A DNA stretch of 23,656 bases, taken from assembly GCA_035291645.1 (NCBI GenBank), contig DATDRQ010000007.1:1-23656 (forward strand), in the 5' to 3' direction. This DNA is from DATDRQ01 sp035291645 (GTDB lineage: Bacteria > Chloroflexota > Anaerolineae > Anaerolineales > UBA4823). Under the pieces are notes generated by a model, which did not search any database, had not been told where the DNA came from, and worked only from the letters and a program-made list of their open reading frames with translations. Both the position numbers and the translations under genes were made by a program. Below, piece after piece: positions 1 through 8,055 of this stretch; positions within the stretch are counted from its first letter, which is position 1, and each line of letters opens with the position of its first letter.

Positions 1-1
1 A

Positions 2-427
2 GACGAATGGTCCGGCGATAGGGGGTGCGGGGCGTCTTACTTCTCGCAGCAGTGCGTGTTTCGCCTGGCGCCGCGCGCCGGCATCCAGATCCCGGACGCG
101 CTCTCCGATGCTGAGAAATTGAAGTATGTCCAGGACATGCTCGAGGCCGGGCACCCCGGCGCAGTCCAGATCTGGCAGAGCATGGGCATCTACCTTGGTT
201 ACGCCCTGGCTCACTACGCAGATTTTTACGAGATCAAGCACGTACTGATCCTGGGCCGCTGCACCTCAGGCCGGGGCGGCAGCCTGATCCTGGAGGGAGC
301 CAACCGGGTCTTGCAGGCTGAGTTCCCACAACTCGCCACACGCTTCCAGGTGCAGCTGCCGGATGAACGCAGCCGGCGCGTCGGCCAGTCGATCGCCGCT
401 GCCAGTTTGCCGGCCATTTATCCATAA
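2..427 (+). CDS. ROK family protein, C-terminal part (5' truncated)
   Basis: The reading frame is open from the first bases of the window to TAA at 425-427, giving about 141 residues of a protein that begins upstream. GTG at 56 is an internal codon, because coding similarity extends before it. The segment EWSGDRGCGASYFSQQ and the later LILGRCTSGRGG resemble the C-terminal lobe of ROK (repressor, ORF, kinase) proteins. The end has GQSIAAASLP, also familiar from this group. The N-terminal ATP site or DNA-binding domain that would separate sugar kinase from repressor is outside the window. The PIG-L deacetylase gene starts 12 nt downstream, so the two are probably co-transcribed. In this amino-sugar setting, a kinase acting on glucosamine or N-acetylglucosamine is the best guess (inference). 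Confidence 0.8.
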   Translation, partial: DEWSGDRGCGASYFSQQCVFRLAPRAGIQIPDALSDAEKLKYVQDMLEAGHPGAVQIWQSMGIYLGYALAHYADFYEIKHVLILGRCTSGRGGSLILEGANRVLQAEFPQLATRFQVQLPDERSRRVGQSIAAASLPAIYP

Positions 428-439
428 TCGGAGTTCACC

Positions 440-1288
440 ATGCAGTTCCACCTGTACACGGCAGAAATTTTCGTCCCGGATGGCCTACTCCCAGAGCAGG
501 CCCTGATGCGAACGACCCATATGGCGATTGGGGCGCACCAGGATGACCTGGAAATCATGGCAGCAGGGGCTATCCTGGAATGCTTCCAACAAGATGACAA
601 ATGGTTTACGGGGGTAGTAGTTACAGATGGACGCGGTTCCCCACGCGATGACCTGTATAAGAACTACACCGACGAACAGATGTACCGGGTGCGTTTCAAG
701 GAGCAGATGAAAGCTGCCGTGATCGGCGAATATTCCGCCCAGGTTATGCTCGATTACCCCAGCAAATCCGTCAAGGACGGGAGCGACCACCAGCCGGTGG
801 AAGATCTTGCTCTGCTCCTCCGTTCTGCACGCCCGCAGGTTGTGTACACCCACAACCTAGCCGATAAACATGACACCCACGTCGGGGTCGCTCTTAAGGT
901 GATCGCCGCCCTACGCAGCCTGCCCGAGGCGGAGCGCCCGAAAAAGGTCTATGGCTGCGAAGTCTGGCGGAGCCTGGATTGGTTGGTCGACAGCGACAAG
1001 GTGACCATCGACCTCACCCAACACGAGAATCTGCAAACGGCGCTATTGGGTGTTTTCGATTCGCAGATCAGCGGTGGAAAACGCTATGACCTGGCGACAA
1101 TGGGACGCCGCCGGGCGAACGCCACCTTCTTCGAGTCGCATGGAGTGGATGTTAGTCTTGGATTGGCCTACGCCATGGACCTGACACCCCTGATCCTGGA
1201 TCCAGGCAGAGAGATATTACCGTTTGTGCAGGAACATATTGCTCGCTTTGCCCAGGACGTCTTGGAACGATTGGGACGAGCTGGGTAA
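440..1288 (+). CDS. PIG-L/LmbE family deacetylase
   Basis: This 282-residue protein belongs to the PIG-L (LmbE-like) zinc-dependent de-N-acetylase family. Residues around 33-38 read AHQDDLE, a variant of the family AHPDDE motif that supplies the metal His/Asp and the catalytic Asp. A later YTHNLADKHDTHVG segment supplies the third metal histidine region. No signal peptide is seen, so the enzyme is cytoplasmic. ATG 440 follows GGAG with suitable spacing. Family members remove acetyl groups from GlcNAc-containing substrates. Here the gene lies between a ROK protein and a sugar ABC transporter, with a GH3 hexosaminidase and a SIS deaminase downstream, so the likely substrate is free GlcNAc, GlcNAc-6-phosphate or a chitobiose-type sugar (inference). 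It may take the place of NagA, which is not in the window. Confidence 0.85.
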   Translation: MQFHLYTAEIFVPDGLLPEQALMRTTHMAIGAHQDDLEIMAAGAILECFQQDDKWFTGVVVTDGRGSPRDDLYKNYTDEQMYRVRFKEQMKAAVIGEYSAQVMLDYPSKSVKDGSDHQPVEDLALLLRSARPQVVYTHNLADKHDTHVGVALKVIAALRSLPEAERPKKVYGCEVWRSLDWLVDSDKVTIDLTQHENLQTALLGVFDSQISGGKRYDLATMGRRRANATFFESHGVDVSLGLAYAMDLTPLILDPGREILPFVQEHIARFAQDVLERLGRAG

Positions 1289-1460
1289 GGGAATCCGTTT
1301 CTAACCCGATTCCCAGGGAACAGCCCTGCGGGCATTCATCCAATGGCAGAGCAGAAAGGAGGCAGACGGCTACCAGGAAATTTAATCCCCTCCATTTGCA
1401 TCTAAGAATCGAACAACTAGACTCTAACCCATCCTGTTGGAGAAAGAAGGGAGATTAGAA
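1289..1460 (+). other. Intergenic leader before sugar-binding lipoprotein gene
   Basis: This 172-nt gap follows the deacetylase stop. It begins with a 7-bp inverted repeat (GGGAATC 1289-1295, GATTCCC 1308-1314) with no T-run after it, so it does not look like an intrinsic terminator. An unusually good ribosome-binding-like sequence AAAGGAGG (1355-1362) has no ATG, GTG or TTG at usable spacing. A weak promoter candidate is TTGCAT near 1395 with TAGACT 16 nt later. The ribosome-binding site actually used for the next gene is AGAAGGGAG at 1445-1453. Confidence 0.4.
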
Positions 1461-2858
1461 ATGCGTACCAAGTTATTGACCGTTTTGATCCTGGCGGGTC
1501 TCCTGTTGGGCGCCTGCGCTCCGGCAGCGCCGGTTGTCACACCCGAGACAATCGTGGAGACCGTGATGGTCGAATCGACGACGGTGGTCGAGAAAACGAC
1601 CGTCGTCGAAAAAATCGTCGAGGTGACTCCCACCCCAGGACCTAACCCGGAAGCAGTAATTCAAGGAGTCGAGCCAGACGCCGAGATCGGCCTGTGGACC
1701 TTCTGGCTCTCACCGACGTTTGATGATTACATTAAGGACACGATCGCTCGATTCGAGCAGACCTATCCCGGTGTTAAAGTGAATTGGGAAGATCATCAGG
1801 CAACTTTCCAGGATGATCTACGTAACTCGTTCGCAGCCGGGAACGCGCCCGATGTGATTAACCTGTCCATCTCGGAAGGTTGGGTCAGTGACTACGCCTC
1901 CCAGGGCTTACTGTATCCGCTGGACGATGCCGTTCCTCAAGAAGTGAAGGGCATTTACTTTTCCAACCTGTGGGACCAGCAGGTGGTCGACGGAGCGCAT
2001 TACCAGTTCCCCTGGTACCAGGGCATCCAGGTAAACCTGGTCAACCGGCAAATCTATGACCAGACAGGCCTGACGATCGAGGATTTCCCCAAGACCGTGG
2101 ATGGTCTTCCCGCCTTGTGCGAGACGATCAAGGAGACGACCGGCACACTATGTGATATCCGTTTGACGGTGAACGACCTCCTGGCGCAGATGACCTATGA
2201 AGGCGGAGTTCAGGTCATCAATGAAGACGGCACCGCCTTTACCTTCGACTCGCCGGAAGCCGTCGCCTGGCTGCAAATGTACGTAGACATGGTGAAGGCC
2301 GGGACGGTCGATAGGACCGTTCTGGTAACCGATCAGGATCGCGTCGGGCTCGATCTCTTCACCTCAGGCAAGGCAGCCTTCTACAACACAGGTCCAAACC
2401 TCATCCGTGAAGTGCGCGCCAACAACCCTGGATTGTACGGCTACCTGGCGGTTGTTCCCGCCCCGGTGGGCAAATCTGGCGTCGTCGGCAAGGGGTTAAT
2501 GGCGATGTCGGTGAAGAAGGATACCCCGTTCCCCAACGCATCGATGGCTTTGGCGCAATTCTTCACCAACCCGCAAAGCATGCTCGATTTCTCCAAGATC
2601 GTAGCCATTTACCCATCGACGCCGGCTTCCTACGATGATCCGTTCTTCTCTGCTGCCCCGGTAGCCATCGAGGATAGCGCGAAACCCTACGCGAAGGACT
2701 CTGTCTCCAAGTTGGCAGACATCGTACCGTCTATCCCGAACAAGGCCGATGTCAACAATATTGTCCTGCAGGCCGTTCAGCAGGCGCTCTTCAACAACGT
2801 TGATCCACAGACAGCGCTGACCGACGCGGTCGCTCAGGCGAACGCTCTGCTCCCGTAA
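1461..2858 (+). CDS. Sugar ABC transporter substrate-binding lipoprotein
   Basis: This 465-residue family 1 extracellular solute-binding protein captures sugar outside the membrane for the two permeases downstream. ATG 1461 was chosen because AGAAGGGAG lies about 8 nt upstream and because it starts a clean lipoprotein signal MRTKLLTVLILAGLLLGAC, with lipobox LGAC and acylated Cys19. Starting at TTG 1437 would add eight charged residues before the signal. After Cys19 comes a low-complexity linker rich in T, V and E (about residues 25-60), typical of Chloroflexota binding proteins, ending in TPTPGPNP. The remainder has the usual motifs of carbohydrate-binding lipoproteins, such as FTSGKAAFYNTGP. 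The exact sugar cannot be read from sequence. The gene context points to an N-acetylglucosamine oligosaccharide (inference). Confidence 0.9.
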   Translation: MRTKLLTVLILAGLLLGACAPAAPVVTPETIVETVMVESTTVVEKTTVVEKIVEVTPTPGPNPEAVIQGVEPDAEIGLWTFWLSPTFDDYIKDTIARFEQTYPGVKVNWEDHQATFQDDLRNSFAAGNAPDVINLSISEGWVSDYASQGLLYPLDDAVPQEVKGIYFSNLWDQQVVDGAHYQFPWYQGIQVNLVNRQIYDQTGLTIEDFPKTVDGLPALCETIKETTGTLCDIRLTVNDLLAQMTYEGGVQVINEDGTAFTFDSPEAVAWLQMYVDMVKAGTVDRTVLVTDQDRVGLDLFTSGKAAFYNTGPNLIREVRANNPGLYGYLAVVPAPVGKSGVVGKGLMAMSVKKDTPFPNASMALAQFFTNPQSMLDFSKIVAIYPSTPASYDDPFFSAAPVAIEDSAKPYAKDSVSKLADIVPSIPNKADVNNIVLQAVQQALFNNVDPQTALTDAVAQANALLP

Positions 2859-2875
2859 CTGGCACGACCGACTCT

Positions 2876-2919
2876 CAGCCCTCCCCTCTCTTGCCTGCAA
2901 ACTGGACAGGGGAGGGCTG
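2876..2919 (+). promoter_or_regulatory. Intercistronic stem-loop between binding protein and permease genes
   Basis: A perfect 11-bp inverted repeat, CAGCCCTCCCC (2876-2886) and GGGGAGGGCTG (2909-2919), encloses a 22-nt loop. It starts 17 nt after the binding-protein stop and is not followed by a T-run, so it is unlikely to be a simple terminator. Stem-loops at this place in binding-protein transporter operons (the malE-malF type of arrangement) are known to stabilise the upstream mRNA or thin out readthrough, so the binding protein is made in excess over the permeases. Confidence 0.7.
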
Positions 2920-2939
2920 TCCTCGGTGAAGGATGATTG

Positions 2940-3815
2940 ATGGCCAAGAAGTCTTCAATTACGCCGTATCTTTTTCTCGCGCCAGCCATGATCGTGATTG
3001 CGGTCTTTTTTCTCTACCCGATCGTGGCAGTCTTCTACTATAGCTTTACAGATTACAACATCGTTACGCCGCCTCAATGGATCGGCCTGAAGAATTATCA
3101 GGTGCTAATGAGAGATGCGATCTTCTGGCAAGCGTTAAGCCACTCGTTGGTCTACCTGTTGGTGACGCCGGTGCTCATCTTTCTCTCCACGATCCTGGCC
3201 ATAGTCGTCAACCGCAGACTACCAGGCATAAACGCATTTCGCGCTCTTTTTTTCATCCCGGTCATCAGCGGCAGCATCGCCGTTGGCATCGCCTGGCGTT
3301 TGATGTTAGACACGAACGGAATCATCAACGGCCTGCTTATCTCCCTGGGTGTCCTCGCAGAGCCTTTCCAATGGCTGGCCGAACCGGCTTTAACGCTGCC
3401 GATCGCCATGTTGTTGACCATCTGGCTGGGAGTCGGGTATTACATGATGATCTTTCTCGCCGGCCTGCAGAATATTTCCGAAGAGCTGTACGACGCCGCA
3501 TTGATCGATGGCTGCAATGGATGGCAGAAGCATTGGCATGTCAGTATCCCCGGCCTTCGCCCACAGATTACGTTCGTCGCCGTTATCTCCAGTTTGGCCG
3601 CGTTGCAGGTATTCAATGAGATCTTTACGCTCACCGGCGGCTTAGGCGGTATCTTGAACAGTGGTGTGACGCTGGTCTTCTACCTCTGGCGTCAGGCCTT
3701 CAGATTGAACCATGCAGGCATGGCCTCGGCAATCGCGGTGGTGCTGCTGGTCATCACACTGATTTTTTCAATCACGAATATCCGCTTTCTAGAACGCGGA
3801 ACTCAGGCGGATTAA
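2940..3815 (+). CDS. Sugar ABC transporter permease, MalF/UgpA-like
   Basis: This 291-residue inner-membrane permease of the carbohydrate-uptake ABC family (MalF/UgpA/LacF type) has about six transmembrane segments. The first is near residues 8-30 (YLFLAPAMIVIAVFFLYPIV). The EAA loop that contacts the ATPase is visible as EELYDAALIDGCNGWQKHW followed by IPGLRPQI. ATG 2940 has GAAGGA 6 nt upstream. TTG 2937 is in frame but badly spaced. The stop TAA shares one base with the ATG of the next permease. It forms a heterodimer with the next gene product and takes substrate from the binding protein encoded upstream. No ATPase gene is in the locus. Confidence 0.92.
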   Translation: MAKKSSITPYLFLAPAMIVIAVFFLYPIVAVFYYSFTDYNIVTPPQWIGLKNYQVLMRDAIFWQALSHSLVYLLVTPVLIFLSTILAIVVNRRLPGINAFRALFFIPVISGSIAVGIAWRLMLDTNGIINGLLISLGVLAEPFQWLAEPALTLPIAMLLTIWLGVGYYMMIFLAGLQNISEELYDAALIDGCNGWQKHWHVSIPGLRPQITFVAVISSLAALQVFNEIFTLTGGLGGILNSGVTLVFYLWRQAFRLNHAGMASAIAVVLLVITLIFSITNIRFLERGTQAD

Positions 3816-4693
3816 TGGAAATCGCCCGGGCCAAACCCCACACCGTTGTGCGTGGGACCCGCCGCCTCCCCCGCCATTTTATTGAAAATGCTTTCTGGTA
3901 TGTTGTCCTTAGCCTGGTTGCGGTCATCACCGTCTTCCCCTTTATTTGGGTATTTTTCACCTCGTTCAAAGGTCTAAACGATCCGATCTTCTCGGTACCG
4001 CCGCAGCTTATTCCCCGCGATCCCACCCTTGAGAATTATCTACGAGTGTGGAGACTCCTGCCGGTCGGTCGCTTCTACCTGAATAGCATCCTGGTGACGT
4101 TCGGTGTCGTGATTCTGAATACACTGTTCGCTTCGCTCGCAGCCTATCCATTAGCGAAGATGCAGTTCTGGGGGCGAGACACGATCTTCTACCTGCTCCT
4201 GGCGACTTATATCGTGCCGCCGGTGCTCACATCCATCCCCAGCTTCATCCTCGCAGTCAAAGTCTTTCATTACTACGACAGGCTTCAGTCAGTGATCTTC
4301 CCTTATCTTGCGGGTGTTCTGAGCATTTTTCTCATGCGGCAAGCCTTTAAAGGTGTGCCTGATGATTTACTCGATGCTGGCCGAATGGATGGCGCCAGCG
4401 AGTTCCGTATCTGGTGGGATATCGTGCTTCCCGTCGTACGGCCTTCCCTCGCGACGGTAGCGATCATCACCTTCGTCGAACAATGGAATAACTTCTTTTG
4501 GCCTTCGTTGATGCTGCACACACGCGAGAACATGACCCTTCAAGTTGGCCTCGTAGCTCTTCAGGGAGCCTTTGCCAACGACGCCCGTGGCATCGCTGCA
4601 GGGGTCGTCATGACCGTCATCCCGATCATTATCTTCTTCTCCGCCCTGCAGCAACAATTCGTGCGCGGCCTGACCGGTGCAGTGAAAGGATAA
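3815..4693 (+). CDS. Sugar ABC transporter permease, MalG/UgpE-like
   Basis: This 292-residue second permease is of the MalG/UgpE/LacG type. It has a basic N-terminus, then a membrane segment near residues 27-50 (FWYVVLSLVAVITVFPFIWV) and further segments to the end. The EAA loop reads DDLLDAGRMDGASEFRIWW followed by LPVVRPSLATVA. The start ATG overlaps the previous stop by one base, so translation is probably coupled. It pairs with the MalF-like permease to form the membrane channel. Confidence 0.92.
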   Translation: MEIARAKPHTVVRGTRRLPRHFIENAFWYVVLSLVAVITVFPFIWVFFTSFKGLNDPIFSVPPQLIPRDPTLENYLRVWRLLPVGRFYLNSILVTFGVVILNTLFASLAAYPLAKMQFWGRDTIFYLLLATYIVPPVLTSIPSFILAVKVFHYYDRLQSVIFPYLAGVLSIFLMRQAFKGVPDDLLDAGRMDGASEFRIWWDIVLPVVRPSLATVAIITFVEQWNNFFWPSLMLHTRENMTLQVGLVALQGAFANDARGIAAGVVMTVIPIIIFFSALQQQFVRGLTGAVKG

Positions 4694-4719
4694 CCTCGCA
4701 CGCCTGCAGAGGGATAACG

Positions 4720-6345
4720 ATGTCTACCGAAATGGAGCCTCTATCTATCGATCGTGCCATCGGCCAGAAGATTCTACTGGCATTCGAGGGAAAAGATGAC
4801 CTTCCTGGCGAGATTCGAGATGTAATTCGGAAGGTTCGCCCAGGAGGTTTCACCCTATATCGCGCCTTGAACATCGAAAATCCTGCTCAGGTACACCAAC
4901 TCACCCAAGCTCTCCAGCAGATTGCCCTGGAGGAAGGCCTATCTCCCTTCCTCATTGCAGCCGACCAGGAGGGCGGTCAGCTGATGGCGATCGGGGAGGG
5001 GACCACCCAGCTCCCCGGAAATCTCGCTCTCGGGGCGGCGGGTTCCACTGAACTGGCGCACCAGGCCGGGGTCGTGCTGGGGCGAGAGCTGGCTGCCATC
5101 GGGATCAACATCGATTACGCCCCTTGCTGCGATGTGAACGTTAATCCGCATAATCCGGTCGTCGGTACGCGTTCATTTGGACAAGACCCGCGCAAAGTCG
5201 CAGCGCTTTCGGCGGCGATGGTGGCCGGTATTCAGGCTAGCGGAGTCGCCGCCGCCGCCAAACACTTCCCGGGACACGGCGACACCGCCAGCGATTCGCA
5301 CCACGGCGTCCCGGTAGTTCCTCACCGCCTGGAACGCCTGCGCGAAGTCGAATTGCCTCCATTTGCAGCGGCAATCCGGGCAGGCGCAAAACTCGTGATG
5401 ACTGCCCACCTGGCGCTGCCGGAGGTGGATGGGCGCGACGATCTGCCCGCCACCCTCTCGGCCAGCATCTTGCAAGGTCTTCTTCGCCGGGAGCTGGGTT
5501 TTTCCGGCCTTATCGTCACCGATGCCCTGGATATGAGAGCCATCCTGCAAGGCATGAGCATTGAACAGGTTGCAGTTTCCGCGGTCAGCGCGGGAATTGA
5601 TCTGCTCCTGTTGGGGCCGAGCCAGACTTCGCCGGCCTCCATATACAACCGCCTCCTCGAATCCACGCAGCAGGGCGAACTGGATACTGAGAGTTTTCAG
5701 GCCTCAACCCGCAGGATTAAGGCTCTTAAGGACTGGCTGGGAAAGCAAGCTCTTCCCCCAGAATTAGATGTGGTCGGATGCGCCGCCCACCAGGCAGTCG
5801 CAACGGAGATCGCCGGCCGGTCGATCACCCTGGTCCGCGATCAAGGCGGCTTGTTGCCTTTACGCCTCCAATCCGGACAACGGATGGCGGTCATCCTGCC
5901 CAGGCCGCTCGATCTGACGCCCGCGGATACTTCTTCTTACGTTTCCCCTGCCCTGGCTCAGGAGCTGCGCAGATATTTCTCCACTGTGGACGAATACCTC
6001 CTCCCGCACGCGCCGCAAGATCAGGATATCGCTGCTCTCCTCGGGCAGGTTCAAAAATACAGTCTTCTGGTTTTGTGTACTCTGAACGCATATTCGCAGC
6101 CGGATCAAGCAAGTCTCGTTAAGGCTAGCATCCAAACCGGGATACCCTGCGTGGTCGCTGCCCTGCGCATGCCTAATGACCTGGCGGCCTTCCCGGATGC
6201 GCCTACCTTCGTTTGTACCTATAGCATTCTGGAACCTTCGATGCGCGCGTTGGCGCAAGCCTTGACGGGAATTATTCCCTTCAAAGGTCGCCTGCCGGTC
6301 ACCATTCCTGGCCTGTATACCGCCGGCCACGGATTAGTCACATGA
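4720..6345 (+). CDS. GH3 beta-N-acetylhexosaminidase (NagZ-like), cytoplasmic
   Basis: This 541-residue glycoside hydrolase family 3 enzyme releases terminal beta-linked N-acetylglucosamine. The N-terminal TIM-barrel domain carries the NagZ-type signature KHFPGHGDT at 181-189, followed by the Asp-x-His pair D192/H194, which acts as general acid/base in this subfamily. The probable nucleophile is D268 in VTDALDM. A C-terminal GH3_C-like domain (about 350-541) makes it longer than Gram-negative NagZ (about 340) and closer to the two-domain forms of Firmicutes and Chloroflexota. No signal peptide is seen, so it acts on imported sugars or muropeptides. ATG 4720 has AGAGGGA just upstream. The in-frame extension back to 4498 lies inside the permease gene and is not real. 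The gene starts 26 nt after the permease stop. Confidence 0.93.
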   Translation: MSTEMEPLSIDRAIGQKILLAFEGKDDLPGEIRDVIRKVRPGGFTLYRALNIENPAQVHQLTQALQQIALEEGLSPFLIAADQEGGQLMAIGEGTTQLPGNLALGAAGSTELAHQAGVVLGRELAAIGINIDYAPCCDVNVNPHNPVVGTRSFGQDPRKVAALSAAMVAGIQASGVAAAAKHFPGHGDTASDSHHGVPVVPHRLERLREVELPPFAAAIRAGAKLVMTAHLALPEVDGRDDLPATLSASILQGLLRRELGFSGLIVTDALDMRAILQGMSIEQVAVSAVSAGIDLLLLGPSQTSPASIYNRLLESTQQGELDTESFQASTRRIKALKDWLGKQALPPELDVVGCAAHQAVATEIAGRSITLVRDQGGLLPLRLQSGQRMAVILPRPLDLTPADTSSYVSPALAQELRRYFSTVDEYLLPHAPQDQDIAALLGQVQKYSLLVLCTLNAYSQPDQASLVKASIQTGIPCVVAALRMPNDLAAFPDAPTFVCTYSILEPSMRALAQALTGIIPFKGRLPVTIPGLYTAGHGLVT

Positions 6346-6359
6346 ATTGAGACAACAAA

Positions 6360-7397
6360 ATGACCCTGCATGAAGAAATCCTGGAACAACCTGCCTGCCT
6401 GGAGCGTTTGCTCGCCTCGCAGAGAAAACACGTCGAAGAGGTCGCTCGGGCAGTCCGGTCGCAGGATATTCAGTATGCCTTTCTGGCCGCGCGCGGCACA
6501 TCAGATAACGCCGGACGCTATGCGAACTACCTGTGGGGGGCCAGGAACAGCCTGCCGTTAGCCCTGGCTACCCCTTCCCTGTTCACCTACTACGAACAAC
6601 CACCGAAATTAGCCGGCGCCCTGGTGGTAGGCGTATCCCAATCCGGGCAATCGCCGGACATCGTCAGCGTTCTCGAGGAGGGGCGGCGCCAGGGACGGCC
6701 TACCCTGGCGATCACCAACGAGCCCGATTCCCCGTTGGGAAAAACAGCCGACTTTATCCTCGACATCCAGGCTGGCGAGGAAAAGGCGGTCGCTGCGACC
6801 AAGACCTACACCGCCGAGCTGATGGCGGTCGCCATGCTTTCCGCCGCGCTGAGTGAGCGCGGATTGGATTGGCAGGAACTGGCTCAGGTTTCAGGTTGGG
6901 CAGGACGAGTTTTAGATTTGGATGGCGAGATCGCCCGGATGTCCCAACGCTACCGCTACATGCAGCAGTGCGTGGTGATCGGGCGGGGGTACAACTATGC
7001 CACCGCCTTCGAATGGGCGCTGAAGCTGAAAGAACTCACCTACGTCGCCGCCGAGCCTTATTCATCCGCTGATTTCCTGCATGGCCCAATTGCCATGGTC
7101 GAGCGCGGCTTTCCGGTGATGGCGATCGTCCCTACTGGAAAAGTCTTCGATTCATTGATGAGTCTGCTCGGCACCTTGAGAAAAGACCTTTTGGCTGAGC
7201 TGGTCGTGATTTCGAATGACAAGAACGCCCTGGCGCTGGCGCAATCGCCGATCTCGCTTCCGCTAGAAATACCGGAGTGGTTGACCCCGATCGTGGGTAT
7301 TATCCCCGCCCAACTGTTCTCTTACTACCTGACGCTGACTAAAGGGTATGATACAGAGAAGCCGCGCAGCATCCGGAAAGTGACTGAAACGCACTGA
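6360..7397 (+). CDS. SIS-domain glucosamine-6-phosphate deaminase-like protein (NagB-II/GlmD type)
   Basis: This 345-residue protein has two SIS domains and corresponds to the isomerase half of GlmS without the glutaminase domain. Sugar-phosphate site motifs are ARGTSDNA (about 44-51), SQSGQSPDIV (about 94-103), VAATKTYTAEL, and LKLKELTYVAAEPYSSADF followed by LHGP. The C-terminus resembles that of GlmS. Proteins of this layout include the bacterial NagB-II and archaeal GlmD deaminases, which convert glucosamine-6-phosphate to fructose-6-phosphate and ammonia. An AgaS-like sugar isomerase or deaminase is the main alternative. It starts 14 nt after the GH3 gene and is the last gene of the amino-sugar group. 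ATG 6360 is the first codon of the conserved N-terminus, with only a weak ribosome-binding site. Confidence 0.85.
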   Translation: MTLHEEILEQPACLERLLASQRKHVEEVARAVRSQDIQYAFLAARGTSDNAGRYANYLWGARNSLPLALATPSLFTYYEQPPKLAGALVVGVSQSGQSPDIVSVLEEGRRQGRPTLAITNEPDSPLGKTADFILDIQAGEEKAVAATKTYTAELMAVAMLSAALSERGLDWQELAQVSGWAGRVLDLDGEIARMSQRYRYMQQCVVIGRGYNYATAFEWALKLKELTYVAAEPYSSADFLHGPIAMVERGFPVMAIVPTGKVFDSLMSLLGTLRKDLLAELVVISNDKNALALAQSPISLPLEIPEWLTPIVGIIPAQLFSYYLTLTKGYDTEKPRSIRKVTETH

Positions 7398-7449
7398 TTT
7401 CCCCGACTCTTTCGTCAGACAATATCTCTATTCGAAGAATTGTCGAACC

Positions 7450-8049
7450 TCAGCCGCCTGATGCGATCAGCAGCTCTGCGTGCTGAAACTCTTCAGGGGT
7501 ATTTAGGTTCCAAAATGCCAGTCCCTGGGGATCGAGCGGTCCGAATAGCGCCTCTTCCAGGGTCAATACCTGGACGTCTGCGAACCAGGAGATCAGCCGG
7601 CGCTCCCCGGCCTGCAAGGCTTTCTCCACGGCAGGCAGGCAGGCCTCCTTCCGATATACCGCGTGAAAAGGTTCGTAACCCTCGTCCGTACGGGGAATTG
7701 CCACATCCACTCCGGTTTCCAACAAGCGATCCCGGGCCAGTTCGAGAATCGCCGGGTTAACGAAGGGCATGTCGCAAGCCACCACTGCGACCAATGGCTC
7801 TTGCGCCGCGTGAAGCGCTGTATACAACCCGCCCAATGCGCCGGTTCCTGGGAACAAGTCAGGATAAAGCGGGAGGCTCAGGAACTGGTAGTCCGATAAC
7901 TGGTTGGTAGTAACCAGGATCTCGTCCGCGAGAAAAGCCACGCGCGCCAGCACGCGGGTGATCAGCGGCTTTCCCTGCAGCAGGAGCAAACCCTTATCCT
8001 GCCCCATTCGCCGCGATTGGCCGCCGGCTTGAATTGCCACGCTTATCAT
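7450..8049 (-). CDS. mobA: Molybdenum cofactor guanylyltransferase (MobA-like)
   Basis: This 199-residue nucleotidyltransferase attaches GMP to molybdopterin to form the guanine dinucleotide cofactor. The N-terminal GTP-binding signature IQAGGQSRRMGQDKG (residues 6-20) is complete, the metal-binding region has VACDMPF, and NLNTPEEF lies near the end, all typical of MobA. The chosen start is ATG at 8049. The frame continues upstream to 8127, but that extension translates a tandem DNA repeat and would cover the promoter. There is no ribosome-binding site, and a TATAAT box lies 6 nt before the ATG, which suggests a leaderless message. Neighbours are convergent with the SIS gene and divergent from the radical SAM gene. 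No other molybdopterin gene is in view. A related NTP-transferase with another substrate is possible but less likely. Confidence 0.88.
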   Translation of the reverse strand: MISVAIQAGGQSRRMGQDKGLLLLQGKPLITRVLARVAFLADEILVTTNQLSDYQFLSLPLYPDLFPGTGALGGLYTALHAAQEPLVAVVACDMPFVNPAILELARDRLLETGVDVAIPRTDEGYEPFHAVYRKEACLPAVEKALQAGERRLISWFADVQVLTLEEALFGPLDPQGLAFWNLNTPEEFQHAELLIASGG

Positions 8050-8055
8050 AGAATG

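Noticed and set aside
1289..1314. Intrinsic terminator after the deacetylase gene
   Set aside because: The 7-bp stem has a 12-nt loop and no T-run after it.
3077..3619. 180-codon open frame within the first permease gene
   Set aside because: It is an out-of-frame shadow with an Arg/His-rich composition. The permease in the other frame has an EAA loop and membrane segments.
4498..4719. 74-codon N-terminal extension of the GH3 enzyme
   Set aside because: It lies inside the second permease gene, is rich in Arg/Ser/His, and ATG 4720 has its own ribosome-binding site and starts the conserved domain.
7431..7447. Terminator between the SIS gene and mobA
   Set aside because: TTCGA/TCGAA gives only a 5-bp AT-rich stem with no T-run.
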